Source: Gammaproteobacteria bacterium
GTDB lineage: Bacteria > Pseudomonadota > Gammaproteobacteria > Pseudomonadales > IMCC2047
Direction: 5' to 3'
NCBI GenBank assembly: GCA_021773395.1
Contig: JAJFKB010000011.1
Coordinates: forward strand, 62,001-126,000
Length of the DNA stretch: 64,000 bases
Part shown: one piece after another, positions 1 through 9,245 of the stretch
Position numbering within the stretch: the first letter of the stretch is position 1
Layout: the number at the start of each line of letters is the position of its first letter
The notes under the pieces: generated by a model
The model's database searches: none
What the model was told of the DNA's origin: nothing
The model's input: only the letters and a program-made list of their open reading frames with translations
Made by a program: the position numbers and the translations under genes

Positions 1-504
1 CTTTTAATCCTACTACCCGTTTTTTTGGTGAGCGCCTGCGGGTGGCATTTGCGCGGTGTGGAAGCATTGGATGAACAGTTAAAGACACTCTATATTGACG
101 TTCCAGGTGACCATGTGGAGTTGAGCCGCACATTGAAACGCTCATTCAAATCGATGGGTGTGCAGCTCACCGAAACCGCAAAGGAAGCACCGCTGACACT
201 GACAATCTCTCAGGTAAGCGACAAGCGACGCACCATCAGCACCAGTGGCAGAGGTAAAGCGGCAGAATATGAACTGACATCAATCATCGGTTATCGAATC
301 ACAAACAGTGAAGGACTGATTCTACAGGGTCCAGCCCAGGTCTCTGCGGAAAAAGTCTATCTGTTCGACCCGAACAATGTAGTGAGTGCCTACGAAGAGG
401 AACAAATCCTTCGACAGGAGATGCAACGCGACTTGATACAAAAAATCATTCGCCGCTACCAGGCTGTCAGACCCGGCGAAGCGGCAACGCAAGCGGATTC
501 TTAG
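1..504 (+). CDS. lptE: LPS-assembly lipoprotein LptE (5' partial)
   Basis: This is the outer-membrane lipoprotein that plugs the LptD barrel and helps place lipopolysaccharide in the outer leaflet. The reading frame is open to base 1, so the start codon lies before the window. The first visible residues are the hydrophobic end of a signal peptide, then a lipobox (LVSAC, Cys at codon 13), followed by the GWHLRG stretch typical of LptE just after the lipidated cysteine. The remainder is an LptE-like alpha/beta domain of about 155 residues, the normal family size. holA begins 23 bases downstream, and the lptE-holA pair is a standard gammaproteobacterial arrangement. The internal ATG/GTG near base 25 is not the true start. 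Confidence 0.93.
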   Translation, partial: LLILLPVFLVSACGWHLRGVEALDEQLKTLYIDVPGDHVELSRTLKRSFKSMGVQLTETAKEAPLTLTISQVSDKRRTISTSGRGKAAEYELTSIIGYRITNSEGLILQGPAQVSAEKVYLFDPNNVVSAYEEEQILRQEMQRDLIQKIIRRYQAVRPGEAATQADS

Positions 505-527
505 TTGTTTTTCGAGCACAGCCTCCG

Positions 528-1556
528 ATGAACCTGCGCTTTGAGCAACTGGAAACGCATCTAAGTGGGTCACTGAAACCCCTCTATCTGGTTTCAGGAG
601 ATGAACCTTTGCTCGTTCAGGAAACCTGCGATCTAATCAGGGAGGCTGCGCGTCAGTCTGGATTCTCAGAAAGGGAGACCCATCATGTCGACCCACATTA
701 CAACTGGGACGAGTTGTGGGCCGCCAGTAGCGCCATGTCGCTGTTTGCAGAAAAGAAAATTATTGAGCTCAGGCTGACCAGCGGTAAGCCTGGGGATCAG
801 GGTTCCAAAGCACTGCAAGCCTATTGTGAAAACCCGGCAGACAGTAACCTGCTGCTGGTTATCACTCCTAAACTGGATAAAAGCTCACAAAATAGTAAAT
901 GGTATAAAGCACTGGATGCGCTGGGTGCTCACGTTGCAGTCTGGCCCGTAGATCACCAGCAATTACCACAATGGATCGCAAGAAGAATGCGCAAGTGCGG
1001 GATTGAGGCTGAGCGCGACGCCATTAAACTACTCGCGGAACTGGTCGATGGCAATCTATTGGCCGCCGCACAGGAGATCGAAAAACTCAAACTCATCAGC
1101 GATCAGAAATCCATTGATAGCGAATGTGTACGGGCATCGGTCTGCGATAGCTCACGTTTTAATATTTTCAACCTTGTCGACACTGCATTAAAAGGCGATT
1201 TAACACATACACAGAAAACACTCAGTGGTCTGCGCGCCGAGGGTATTGAAGCGGCAACCATTATCTGGGCGCTGAGCCGGGAAATTCGACAATTGGCTTC
1301 GATGGCTCAACTGATCGAGAAAGGTCAGTCCGCACAGCAGGCGATGCGTCAATACCGAGTCTGGAGCAATCGCCAGCAAATCACCAGCAACGCTCTTGGC
1401 CGCCTGAATTTGGAAAAGCTGCAAGGCCTGATACAGGATCTTGTTCTTGCAGATCAGGTTATGAAAGGAATGCGTCCAGGCAATGTCTGGGAGCCGTTAG
1501 AGCAGTGCACTTTAACCCTGGCCGGCGCTAAGCTACCACTAATGTCAGTCGGTTAA
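528..1556 (+). CDS. holA: DNA polymerase III subunit delta
   Basis: HolA is the delta subunit of the clamp loader that opens the beta sliding clamp and loads it on DNA. The 342-residue length is normal for the family. The N-terminal part matches the delta AAA-like fold (LYLVSGDEPLLVQE near residues 19-32). The C-terminal collar region contains the conserved stretch around LSREIRQL and the MRPGNVWEPL tail. It sits 23 bases after lptE and is probably co-transcribed with it. The ATG at 528 is used; no strong Shine-Dalgarno sequence is visible, so translation may depend on coupling. Confidence 0.95.
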   Translation: MNLRFEQLETHLSGSLKPLYLVSGDEPLLVQETCDLIREAARQSGFSERETHHVDPHYNWDELWAASSAMSLFAEKKIIELRLTSGKPGDQGSKALQAYCENPADSNLLLVITPKLDKSSQNSKWYKALDALGAHVAVWPVDHQQLPQWIARRMRKCGIEAERDAIKLLAELVDGNLLAAAQEIEKLKLISDQKSIDSECVRASVCDSSRFNIFNLVDTALKGDLTHTQKTLSGLRAEGIEAATIIWALSREIRQLASMAQLIEKGQSAQQAMRQYRVWSNRQQITSNALGRLNLEKLQGLIQDLVLADQVMKGMRPGNVWEPLEQCTLTLAGAKLPLMSVG

Positions 1557-1693
1557 TGGCCTCCTTTTAGACTGGATTCTTTTCCCTAAGATAAGCGGAT
1601 CTCGCTGAATTCCTCCAATGACAGGCGTTTTCCTAAAGCAACGGTTCGTGTTATTTTAATCTGTATTAATTCAGTTCATTCGACAGAGTATCC

Positions 1694-2749
1694 ATGATTA
1701 AGGATAACGAAATCCCCGCCTTCCTGGCGCAGTTTTTTACGACAGCGCCCAAGGGCTCGTTTAGCCTGAAGCAAAGACACCTAGCCAAAAGCATCTCCCA
1801 GTTTGTGGAGTCAGACCTATTCGGTCTGTATCTGCTGGAAAAGGAGTCGTATCCATTAGCAACCCTGATTTCGCAACCAAAACAGGAAATGGTCAAAGAG
1901 TATGAATACTATCGAAACCAGGATCCGCTGTTTCAGTACCTGTTGCAACAGGGAGGTGCTGTCGAAGGGATCGAGTTGCTGGGTGAAGAACAATGGCTGC
2001 GTAATCCAATTGGACAAATGCTACAGCGATGGCAGATGCAATACACCATCCAAGGAGCGATCTCGATTCAAGGAAAAATTATCGGCACCCTTAATTTTGC
2101 GCGTGCCGCAGACGCAGGGCGCTTTCATGCGGTGGACACGCTGAAAGTGGCAGCACTCTGCCGAGAAGTATCCAGGCTTCTGGAAACTGGCAAATCACCT
2201 TCCCTAACCGATCATCCAGTGTATTGGACGGAGCACACCTTCGTGACATCTCCGACATTTGAAAGTACAGATGCAACTCTTGTCACTGATATCCATGGCA
2301 GAATCAATCAATCAAAAGATACAACTATTCAAAACGTAGGCGTCAGCCCGCAAGATCTGCAGGCCATCATCAGGGAAAACATTCTGTCGTTACAATCAGA
2401 CAGTCATCAGCTTATAGAACGAACAGTATTTACCGAAAGCAAAAAATGTCTGACGCTAGCTACCTTGCCGCTCCCGGGTGACCAGTCCAGCTTTATAACC
2501 ATTATTAAGACAAAACCAGCCGCACTGCTCAATGGTAAAATTCCATCACAATCATCAGGTGACACGAGTGAGTTAGGCGCTAGAACCCAACAGGCTCTAG
2601 ACCTATTGATCAGAGGCTACTCTAATAAGCTGATCGCCCGTGAAATGGGTGTCTCAGAAAACACCATCAAGGATCATATTCGAAGAATATTTCAACATTA
2701 TGGCGTATCCAATCGTACTGAACTTTCCTGGCGATTAGCCAAGTTTTAG
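1694..2749 (+). CDS. LuxR-type helix-turn-helix transcriptional regulator
   Basis: The last 65 residues or so form a clear LuxR/GerE DNA-binding domain (LIRGYSNKLIAREMGVSENT, then IKDHIRRIFQHYGVSNRTEL). The first 170 residues look like a GAF/autoinducer-type sensory fold, but I do not see a canonical acyl-homoserine-lactone pocket and no luxI gene is present, so the ligand is unknown. The stop codon overlaps the stop of the convergent gene on the minus strand (2746-3726). It stands at the edge of the catabolic cluster at 2746-9835 and may regulate it; that role is inferred from position only. Confidence 0.85.
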   Translation: MIKDNEIPAFLAQFFTTAPKGSFSLKQRHLAKSISQFVESDLFGLYLLEKESYPLATLISQPKQEMVKEYEYYRNQDPLFQYLLQQGGAVEGIELLGEEQWLRNPIGQMLQRWQMQYTIQGAISIQGKIIGTLNFARAADAGRFHAVDTLKVAALCREVSRLLETGKSPSLTDHPVYWTEHTFVTSPTFESTDATLVTDIHGRINQSKDTTIQNVGVSPQDLQAIIRENILSLQSDSHQLIERTVFTESKKCLTLATLPLPGDQSSFITIIKTKPAALLNGKIPSQSSGDTSELGARTQQALDLLIRGYSNKLIAREMGVSENTIKDHIRRIFQHYGVSNRTELSWRLAKF

Positions 2750-3726
2750 CTCTGCGGAAAAGAAAAATGTTCGTGAATCACCCGCCACCCATCATCAGTT
2801 AAAAACCAGATCAGGGTCTGGCGAGCCTCGCCCGGATTAATCTCCCCATCTGGCAGTAATGTTTCTATATGTAAAGTGGCATGGGACCAGGCCAGGCGCC
2901 CACGACGATGAGCTTCCAGGTCATCATTGACACTAATGGAAATGCGCTGGGCATTCGGCACGAGATGCTCCTTCACCCCCGCCTCAAACGCCTGCCAACC
3001 GCGATATACCGGCATAGGATGCCAGGGTGTATAGATGGTGAGACTGTGATTCTTCAAATAGAATTTTTCCAATCGCGCGGGCAAATCAACTAACGCACCA
3101 GCACCCCAGGCGGCCGCCATCTGTTTCGCCATTGCCAGAAAATCAAGGTGTGGTTCGATGCGCGGATCGTCAGGGCGCTTTCCCTGAAACACCGGCTGGT
3201 CAGCCGTCACTGGCGTCGAGAAGGTCTCATGTGCCAAGCGCCAGCGGTCTCCCTCCCATTCCCAAATAGAAGTGCCGCGGCAACGAGGTTTGGGTTGCTC
3301 ACCATTGGCCAATCGCAATGCCACCTCACAGTGCATCAGGTTCCATACCACATCCTTATATCGCCACCCTTTGAACTGATCGGTATCAATCACCGCAATA
3401 TCCGCTTGTTCTATGCCATGTGCCAGCCAGCTTTTAATTACATGCTGGTATTCATCCCAACCACGGAAGCCCTGCAAAGGTATAGAAGTATCCCAGAATA
3501 GAGCATCGGGGCGCTTGCTGTAGTCGACACCGGCCTCATCAAACACCTTATCATCTTTATGAAAAGACCAGGCCTTAAGATTGTTCTGCATCAATTCAAC
3601 AAAGGGCTGCAAATGCTTCCCCTTGAGCTCTTTCGGTTTCACTTGCGCGCTGACATTCGCAATCTGAAAAAACCACAGGCCCGCAATAACTAGACTCAAT
3701 AATCTCAGCATCGATGTTTTTTGCAT
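2746..3726 (-). CDS. Secreted protein with two NTF2-like (SnoaL-type) domains
   Basis: The protein starts with a signal peptide (hydrophobic stretch LLSLVIAGLWFFQIANVSA). Two tandem alpha+beta barrels of the NTF2/SnoaL type follow, roughly residues 40-165 and 185-326. Each contains the typical W-rich strand ending (WRLAHETFS and WRVIHEHFS). Such domains bind small hydrophobic ligands or act as isomerases or hydrolases; no specific activity can be assigned. The ATG at 3726 is preferred over 3741 because GGGAAG lies 8 bases before it. It diverges from the SDR gene at 3863 across a region holding a perfect 16-bp palindrome, so both may be controlled by one repressor. Confidence 0.75.
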   Translation of the reverse strand: MQKTSMLRLLSLVIAGLWFFQIANVSAQVKPKELKGKHLQPFVELMQNNLKAWSFHKDDKVFDEAGVDYSKRPDALFWDTSIPLQGFRGWDEYQHVIKSWLAHGIEQADIAVIDTDQFKGWRYKDVVWNLMHCEVALRLANGEQPKPRCRGTSIWEWEGDRWRLAHETFSTPVTADQPVFQGKRPDDPRIEPHLDFLAMAKQMAAAWGAGALVDLPARLEKFYLKNHSLTIYTPWHPMPVYRGWQAFEAGVKEHLVPNAQRISISVNDDLEAHRRGRLAWSHATLHIETLLPDGEINPGEARQTLIWFLTDDGWRVIHEHFSFPQS

Positions 3727-3790
3727 TTGGTGACTTCCCATTCCAAAGACTAATAAAGAGCATTATCAAACAGTCCTGCCGCTGTCTCAA

Positions 3791-3806
3791 CCACCCGATC
3801 GGGTGG
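3791..3806. promoter_or_regulatory. 16-bp perfect palindrome between divergent promoters
   Basis: CCACCCGATCGGGTGG is a perfect palindrome placed between the divergent NTF2-like gene (start 3726) and the SDR gene (start 3863). Its size and symmetry fit a TetR-family dimer operator. No TetR gene is in the window, so the cognate protein is unknown. Confidence 0.45.
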
Positions 3807-3862
3807 GTGCATTTTGCTCTCAATCGTCTTAAGTTAACACCCATCTAAATGGAGAAGCTATC

Positions 3863-4678
3863 ATGACACAACTCAAAGATAAAATAGTGCTTATCACCGG
3901 TGGCGCGATGGGTATTGGCGCCGCAACCGCAAAATTGTTGTCAGAGGCTGGCGCCACTGTCATTGTTACGGACATCAATGCCGAAGCGGGCCAACGCATT
4001 GCTGACGCCATTACAGACAACAATGCTACAGCTCAATTCAAACTGCTGGATACAACCTCGGAAGAGCAATGGAGCACATTGATTGATGAATGTATCAGCG
4101 AATATGGCGGACTCGATGTACTGATAAACAATGCTGGTATCTTCCGCGCGAAACCGATCGAGAGCACCAGCCTTGCCGACTGGCATCAGGTGATGGATAC
4201 CAACGTCGATAGCGTCTTCCTCGGTTTAAAGCATGGCGTTCGCGCTATTAAGCAGCGCGCTCAGGAAAACCAAGCTGGCTATGGTGGTTCCATTGTTAAC
4301 GTCGCTTCGATATCGGCGCAATCAGGAACACCCTGCGCACTGGCCTATACCGCAAGCAAAGCCGCCGTAACCCATATGACAAAATCTGCTGCGATGGAGT
4401 TCTGTGCCCTCGGATATAATATTCGCGTTAACGCTGTGCTGCCCGGCATGGTTCAAACACCAATGCTCGATACCCTGATCAAGGAGATGGCCAGACTCGG
4501 TGCCTTTGGCATCCAGGACCCTGAGCAACTGGAGCAAGTCGCCGCCTCTATGCACCCGATTGGCCGCTTTGCTGAGCCTCTGGAAATTGCCAGAGGGATA
4601 TTGTTTCTGGCGTCCGATGATTCCAGTTATATGACCGGTTCCGAGCTGATCATTGACGGGGGTTATATCGCACGGTAA
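3863..4678 (+). CDS. Short-chain dehydrogenase/reductase (SDR)
   Basis: A classical NAD(P)-dependent SDR of 271 residues. The nucleotide-binding motif TGGAMGIG is at residues 13-20, the NNAG motif near residue 90, catalytic Ser in VASIS, and the YTASKAA active site near residues 160-166. An Asp after the second strand (VTDIN) favours NAD over NADP. The substrate is unknown; such enzymes oxidise alcohols on steroids, sugars or small acids. GGAG lies 8 bases before the ATG. It is the first gene of a plus-strand group with the membrane protein at 4881 and the PLP enzyme at 5322. Confidence 0.9.
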   Translation: MTQLKDKIVLITGGAMGIGAATAKLLSEAGATVIVTDINAEAGQRIADAITDNNATAQFKLLDTTSEEQWSTLIDECISEYGGLDVLINNAGIFRAKPIESTSLADWHQVMDTNVDSVFLGLKHGVRAIKQRAQENQAGYGGSIVNVASISAQSGTPCALAYTASKAAVTHMTKSAAMEFCALGYNIRVNAVLPGMVQTPMLDTLIKEMARLGAFGIQDPEQLEQVAASMHPIGRFAEPLEIARGILFLASDDSSYMTGSELIIDGGYIAR

Positions 4679-4762
4679 GCCACGCCGTAGCTGACATTTA
4701 AAGTTCACTCATGCAATATTTTCTATCGCCTAACCCAATCAACACCACCTTCTGCATTTAAT

Positions 4763-4793
4763 GCGGGGTAAAAATCGACCAGTTTTACCCCGC
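4763..4793. terminator. 11-bp inverted repeat after the SDR gene
   Basis: GCGGGGTAAAA and TTTTACCCCGC are separated by 9 bases and would form a stable hairpin between the SDR gene and the next gene. There is no clear T-run on either strand, so it may be a terminator of unusual form, an mRNA-stabilising hairpin or a protein-binding site. Confidence 0.4.
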
Positions 4794-4880
4794 TCCACCC
4801 TTTATCCCGCTGGTTGCTTACGCAATAATAGCCCCACCATTTTGATGCAGTAACCCAATACTGAAAAAGGAGCGAAGAGA

Positions 4881-5261
4881 TTGAACTTCTACCTGTTTGC
4901 CGCCGCCTGCCTGATTCTAATTATCGGTCTTATCCATTCCATTCTAGGTGAAACCCTGATATTCAGCCGTATGCGCAATAACGGCTTTATCCCAACTACA
5001 GGTGATCCAGTACTAAAGGAAAGACATGTTAGAATTCTTTGGGCCAGCTGGCATTTGGTAACCCTTTTTGCCTGGGGGCTTACCTTTCTGGCATTCAAAC
5101 TTTCTATCACAACCAGCGATCAAAATTGGTTTCTTGATGTCGAACGAGTCATCCTATTCGCCATGCTGGTAGGTTCAGCGCTGGTGTTGATAGGAACCCG
5201 GGGCAGACACCCTGGTTGGCTGGGCATGCTGGTCATCGCCATCCTAATCGCACTTGCCTGA
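4881..5261 (+). CDS. Small integral membrane protein, function unknown
   Basis: A 126-residue protein with four predicted membrane segments: residues 3-22, a segment near 52-70, one near 87-105 and a final one at about 108-125. No signal peptide or recognised catalytic motif is seen. Translation appears to start at TTG 4881, preceded by AGGAGCG; no in-frame ATG gives an equally good product. It lies between the SDR and the PLP enzyme and probably belongs to the same transcription unit. I do not recognise a family with certainty. Confidence 0.7.
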   Translation: MNFYLFAAACLILIIGLIHSILGETLIFSRMRNNGFIPTTGDPVLKERHVRILWASWHLVTLFAWGLTFLAFKLSITTSDQNWFLDVERVILFAMLVGSALVLIGTRGRHPGWLGMLVIAILIALA

Positions 5262-5321
5262 TGCCATACCTTTCCATCGCAATCAACCGATAGTCATAAC
5301 ATCATAAGAAAGGAGATAAAA

Positions 5322-6287
5322 TTGCTGCCATCTCTGGAAGAGATTCAAGCTGCTGCTCAGATTGTTTATAAGGAAATGCCGCCAACACCCCAGTACCGAT
5401 GGCCACTACTCTGCCAGGAATTGGGTACAGAAGTCTGGGTTAAGCATGAAAACCATACGCCTGCAGGGGCATTTAAAATCCGTGGCGGACTGGTCTATTT
5501 TGACGCTTTGGTGAAATCCGGCAACCTTCCGGCAGGCGTTATAAGTGCCACACGCGGCAATCATGGCCAATCGATCGGTTTTGCTGCACAAAGATATGAT
5601 ATCCCCGCCACAATTGTTGTGCCTCATGGCAATAGTCTTGAAAAGAACGCAGCCATGCGTGCATTAGGTGTATCACTAGTCGAATATGGCGGAGACTTTC
5701 AGGAAGCCAGAGAACAGGCTCAGCGACTGGCTGAAGAGCAACCATTACTAATGATTCCTTCTTTTCACCCACAACTCATACAGGGTGTCGCCACCTACAG
5801 CCTTGAATTGTTTAACGCGGTGAAGGATCTCGATACTGTATATGTTCCAATAGGCCTGGGCTCAGGAATCTGCGGAATGATCGCAGTACGCAATGAGCTG
5901 GGGTTAAACACCAAAATCGTTGGCGTGGTATCCACGCACGCTACAGCTTATGCGGATTCATTTAAGAGCAAACGACTTGTTGAGTCACCGGTCACGACTC
6001 AAATAGCTGACGGCATGGCCTGTCGCACTCCCGAACCCAAAGCTTTGGATATTATATGGCAATACATGGATCATATTGTAGATGTAACCGACGAGGAAAT
6101 CGCAGAAGCGATGGGGCTGTTGTTTGAATGTACCCACAACACTAGCGAAGGTGCTGGGGCGGCAGCTTTTGCGGCGGCGCTTAAGGAGCGCGATCATTTG
6201 AGGGGACAAAAAATCGCTGTCGTTATGTCGGGAGGCAACATTGACCGCCAGGTATTTGCGAAAATCCTCCAGAAAAATTGCGGTTAA
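5322..6287 (+). CDS. PLP-dependent threonine dehydratase-like enzyme
   Basis: A fold-type II pyridoxal-phosphate enzyme of 321 residues. The PLP lysine lies in TPAGAFKIRGG (Lys near residue 48), the substrate loop is ATRGNHGQS (about 76-84), and the phosphate cup is the glycine-rich GLGSGICG near residue 178. Family members deaminate L-threonine, L-serine or 3-hydroxyaspartate. The length matches catabolic dehydratases without a regulatory ACT domain. The gene starts at TTG with AAAGGAGAT about 6 bases upstream. Its position beside a nitrilase-type amidase suggests a role in amino-acid or amide catabolism rather than isoleucine synthesis; this is inference. Confidence 0.88.
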   Translation: MLPSLEEIQAAAQIVYKEMPPTPQYRWPLLCQELGTEVWVKHENHTPAGAFKIRGGLVYFDALVKSGNLPAGVISATRGNHGQSIGFAAQRYDIPATIVVPHGNSLEKNAAMRALGVSLVEYGGDFQEAREQAQRLAEEQPLLMIPSFHPQLIQGVATYSLELFNAVKDLDTVYVPIGLGSGICGMIAVRNELGLNTKIVGVVSTHATAYADSFKSKRLVESPVTTQIADGMACRTPEPKALDIIWQYMDHIVDVTDEEIAEAMGLLFECTHNTSEGAGAAAFAAALKERDHLRGQKIAVVMSGGNIDRQVFAKILQKNCG

Positions 6288-6360
6288 ACTACATGACTAA
6301 GGGCTGAGGGCTAAAGGGCAATGGGCGAAGTACATGCGACTTCGCCCATCTTTTAGACCA

Positions 6361-7449
6361 CTAGTCCTCCAGCATATAGGTCGGTTTTTTCCATATCCCT
6401 CGTTCAAACATACGCTCGGTAGCTGCTCGAACAACCTCATCATTTTCCGCATGACGCAACGGCGGACACTCCAGACACCGGTTCTTCTCATACATAGGTT
6501 GATCGTAAATTATGCGATACTGTTCGGTGCGCAAATCTCGCAACCAGTTCCCCCAAAGCGAGCGAGCACGATACTGCCGCAGGGCTTCTATATCGATAAT
6601 CCCCCCAGCGTATGAGGCCGTACCCCCAGAGTGGTGTTTGGATATAACACGCCCCTGATAGTCTACAATCATCGATTCTCCGCCGGTGACATCAATGGGA
6701 TGCGGTGACTGAGGTGTCGTGTAATAACCGGCGGGGTTGGGCGCAACAACATACATGGTATTATCCAGCGCGCGCGCCCTGTTCTGCACATCCCATAGAC
6801 CATTGCCCACGTAGGGCTCCGGGTAGCTCGGGCGATACATGATCTCAGCGCCGTTCATGGCCAAACCACGTGCCGTTTCCGGATAACTTCCTTCCATACA
6901 GACAATAGTACCGATACGTCCTATTTCGGTATCAACGACCGGGAAAAAGGCATCCAGTCCATCGCCGTACAGTTCAATCCAGCGGTCCCAGACATCATGC
7001 GGCACAGTCGAATGCTCACGCGCAAACACCTGCATTTTATAATGCGTGTGAATCACTTCGCCCTCTGGGCTGATCACAAACGCACAATTAAAAAAACGCT
7101 CGGGAAACTCGGGATGTTTCGCCTTAGCCTGCGCTATGACATAGACGTCCAGCTGTTTTGCAAGCTGGCCTAGCGCATCGGTTTCAGTCCCAGGAATATC
7201 AATGGCGGTTCGATTCACATAATCTACATGATCCCAGTCAAATATTTCATCGGTAAAGCCCTGCAGCGCCCCCTCCGGCAAGGTGATCAAACGTACCGGC
7301 AAGTCAATGCTGGTTAGCCAGCAAGCGGCATGTGCCAACTCTGAAATATGATCAATGTTGATCTGGATATCTTCACGCTTTTGCGCACCGCGCATCATGG
7401 TTTGCAGCGCCAGCGCCATATACTGTTCGATGGGTTTTTGCTTTGACAT
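6361..7449 (-). CDS. Nitrilase-superfamily carbon-nitrogen hydrolase
   Basis: A 362-residue hydrolase of the nitrilase superfamily that breaks C-N bonds in amides or nitriles. The catalytic triad is visible: Glu in LPEGAL (near residue 59), Lys in THYKMQ (near 139) and Cys in VCMEGSYPE (near 188). The C-terminal extension with YRIIYDQPMYEKNRC is longer than in simple amidases and may help oligomer formation. It starts at ATG 7449 with GAGG 7 bases upstream. It converges with the PLP enzyme gene. An amidase is more likely than a true nitrilase, but the substrate is unknown. Confidence 0.88.
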   Translation of the reverse strand: MSKQKPIEQYMALALQTMMRGAQKREDIQINIDHISELAHAACWLTSIDLPVRLITLPEGALQGFTDEIFDWDHVDYVNRTAIDIPGTETDALGQLAKQLDVYVIAQAKAKHPEFPERFFNCAFVISPEGEVIHTHYKMQVFAREHSTVPHDVWDRWIELYGDGLDAFFPVVDTEIGRIGTIVCMEGSYPETARGLAMNGAEIMYRPSYPEPYVGNGLWDVQNRARALDNTMYVVAPNPAGYYTTPQSPHPIDVTGGESMIVDYQGRVISKHHSGGTASYAGGIIDIEALRQYRARSLWGNWLRDLRTEQYRIIYDQPMYEKNRCLECPPLRHAENDEVVRAATERMFERGIWKKPTYMLED

Positions 7450-7592
7450 TGGATTGCCTCAATAAATTGATCTGACTATCCAATTAAGCAATGAAACAAG
7501 GTGTCTAACAATGGAATTTAAGAAGCAAATAGGCTAAATCGGAAAATAACGATATCTTCGATGGCCCTCCCCGCTACTACAGGCTATAACGC

Positions 7593-9245
7593 TTAAGAGT
7601 TTAGATACTGCCTTATATATCGCGCCGTGCGTATTGCGAGCGCTTCAATCGTTAAGGACGGCGCTTCTCCGCCACCGCTGCTGGGAAATACACTGGAGTC
7701 GACGATAAACAGGTTTTTCCAGCGATGGCTTTGACAGTATGGGTTGACCACCGACTCTGCCGGATCATTTCCCATTCTTGCCGTACCAAACACATGGGTG
7801 GAATTAAAAAAATCGTAACTGCCATATTCCTCAAAGATCTCCGTCACACCGGTTGCATTTAAAACTTCACGGCACTTGTTTGCCATGAACTTCAGCCTGC
7901 TAATTTCACCCTCATTGAGGAAGCTGCTGATTTTTGCGATCGACCTGCCAAACCGATCTTTATTACTCTCATCCAAAGCGATAAAACTATTGGGGTTGGG
8001 TAATGATTCACCTATTGAGCCCACTGACAACACATGCCCAAAAGTCTCCCGCATCTTCTGTTTATGCGCCAAACCCCAGCCCGCAACTACACGCTTTGCA
8101 TAATTTACGGGACCAGCCAAATCGCTTTCTGATGTCCCTACGGCAAAACGACATCCTCCAATAGCGTTCGATATGGCATCTGGTGCATTATAGCTCCAGG
8201 AAATAATATCGGTGGGCAGACCTCTGTAACTACCAAGATTTTCCGGATGCAGACCAGCGCTGACCCATGACAGCGTTTCCATAAAATTTTGCCCGACCAA
8301 TCCCGACTCGTTAGCCAACCCTTGCTCACCATCACCCGTATCTGAGAGCAATAGCAGCCTTGGCGTCTCAATAGCACCACAGGCTACAATAACCACTTTC
8401 GCCTTGACTAAATGGGTTGCGCCAGTTTTATCAATATATTCGACCCCCTCTACTCGATCGTTATCGCCACTGATAATGCGAAGCACCGTTGAGTTACTTT
8501 GAATCTGACAATGGCCTGTCAGTCGGGCTTTATGGAGGAAAGTAACATCCACACTGCCCTTATCCTTGCGCGGACAGCCTCGACCACAGTTATTACAATA
8601 ATTACAACCGGGACGCCCCTCATACGGCGCTGAAAGTGTGGCCAATGAGTTGAAATCCCACTTAAGATCCGTATTGTGACTATGGGCTATGATTTTCTGG
8701 CTGGCATAACTTGCCGGGTGTGGTGGCAAAGGAAAGTCTGTAGAGCGCGGACGCTGACTGAATTTGTCTTCGCCACTGACCCCAACTACTCTCTCCGCCT
8801 TCGCATAATCATTTTCCAGATCTTCGTAGGACAGCGGCCAGTCTGCCGCCACACCATATTGACTGCGCATTTGAAAAGCTTTTGGGTGCAGCCGGTGGGC
8901 CTCACCGGTAAAATGCAGTGTGCTGCCACCCACACCCTGTACGTGATGATATTTGTAAGGTATTCGGGTATCCGAGCGATTAGTCAAACCACGAATATGG
9001 TTCCATGTACGTAACCGATCATACCGTTTCTCCAGGGGCTGCATCTCTCCAAAACTGTATTTAAGCGGATGCTCCTGCTTATCCGGAAATCTCTCTAGCT
9101 CCCAATCCGGTTGGTGAAGATGATAATCCTTATACGGATCATAGGCCGGCCCTGCTTCCAGTACCAATACGTTAATACCTTGCTGGCTCAGCGCCCAGGC
9201 GCTAGCCCCACCACCGGCGCCTGAACCAATAACAATAACGTCCAT
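7593..9245 (-). CDS. GMC-family FAD-dependent oxidoreductase (large subunit)
   Basis: A glucose-methanol-choline oxidoreductase of 550 residues that oxidises an alcohol or sugar using FAD. The dinucleotide motif VIGSGAGGGASAW is at residues 4-16, followed by the Glu of VLVLEAGP. The cysteine cluster CNYCNNCGRGCPR near residue 217 is typical of membrane-linked gluconate or sorbitol dehydrogenase large subunits. The C-terminal region holds the catalytic His in STHVFGTARMG and the FAD-proximal VDSSVFPSSGGGEAP. The ATG overlaps the stop of the upstream small-subunit gene (ATGA), indicating translational coupling. A cytochrome c subunit, common in three-part gluconate dehydrogenases, is missing nearby. 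Confidence 0.92.
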   Translation of the reverse strand: MDVIVIGSGAGGGASAWALSQQGINVLVLEAGPAYDPYKDYHLHQPDWELERFPDKQEHPLKYSFGEMQPLEKRYDRLRTWNHIRGLTNRSDTRIPYKYHHVQGVGGSTLHFTGEAHRLHPKAFQMRSQYGVAADWPLSYEDLENDYAKAERVVGVSGEDKFSQRPRSTDFPLPPHPASYASQKIIAHSHNTDLKWDFNSLATLSAPYEGRPGCNYCNNCGRGCPRKDKGSVDVTFLHKARLTGHCQIQSNSTVLRIISGDNDRVEGVEYIDKTGATHLVKAKVVIVACGAIETPRLLLLSDTGDGEQGLANESGLVGQNFMETLSWVSAGLHPENLGSYRGLPTDIISWSYNAPDAISNAIGGCRFAVGTSESDLAGPVNYAKRVVAGWGLAHKQKMRETFGHVLSVGSIGESLPNPNSFIALDESNKDRFGRSIAKISSFLNEGEISRLKFMANKCREVLNATGVTEIFEEYGSYDFFNSTHVFGTARMGNDPAESVVNPYCQSHRWKNLFIVDSSVFPSSGGGEAPSLTIEALAIRTARYIRQYLNS

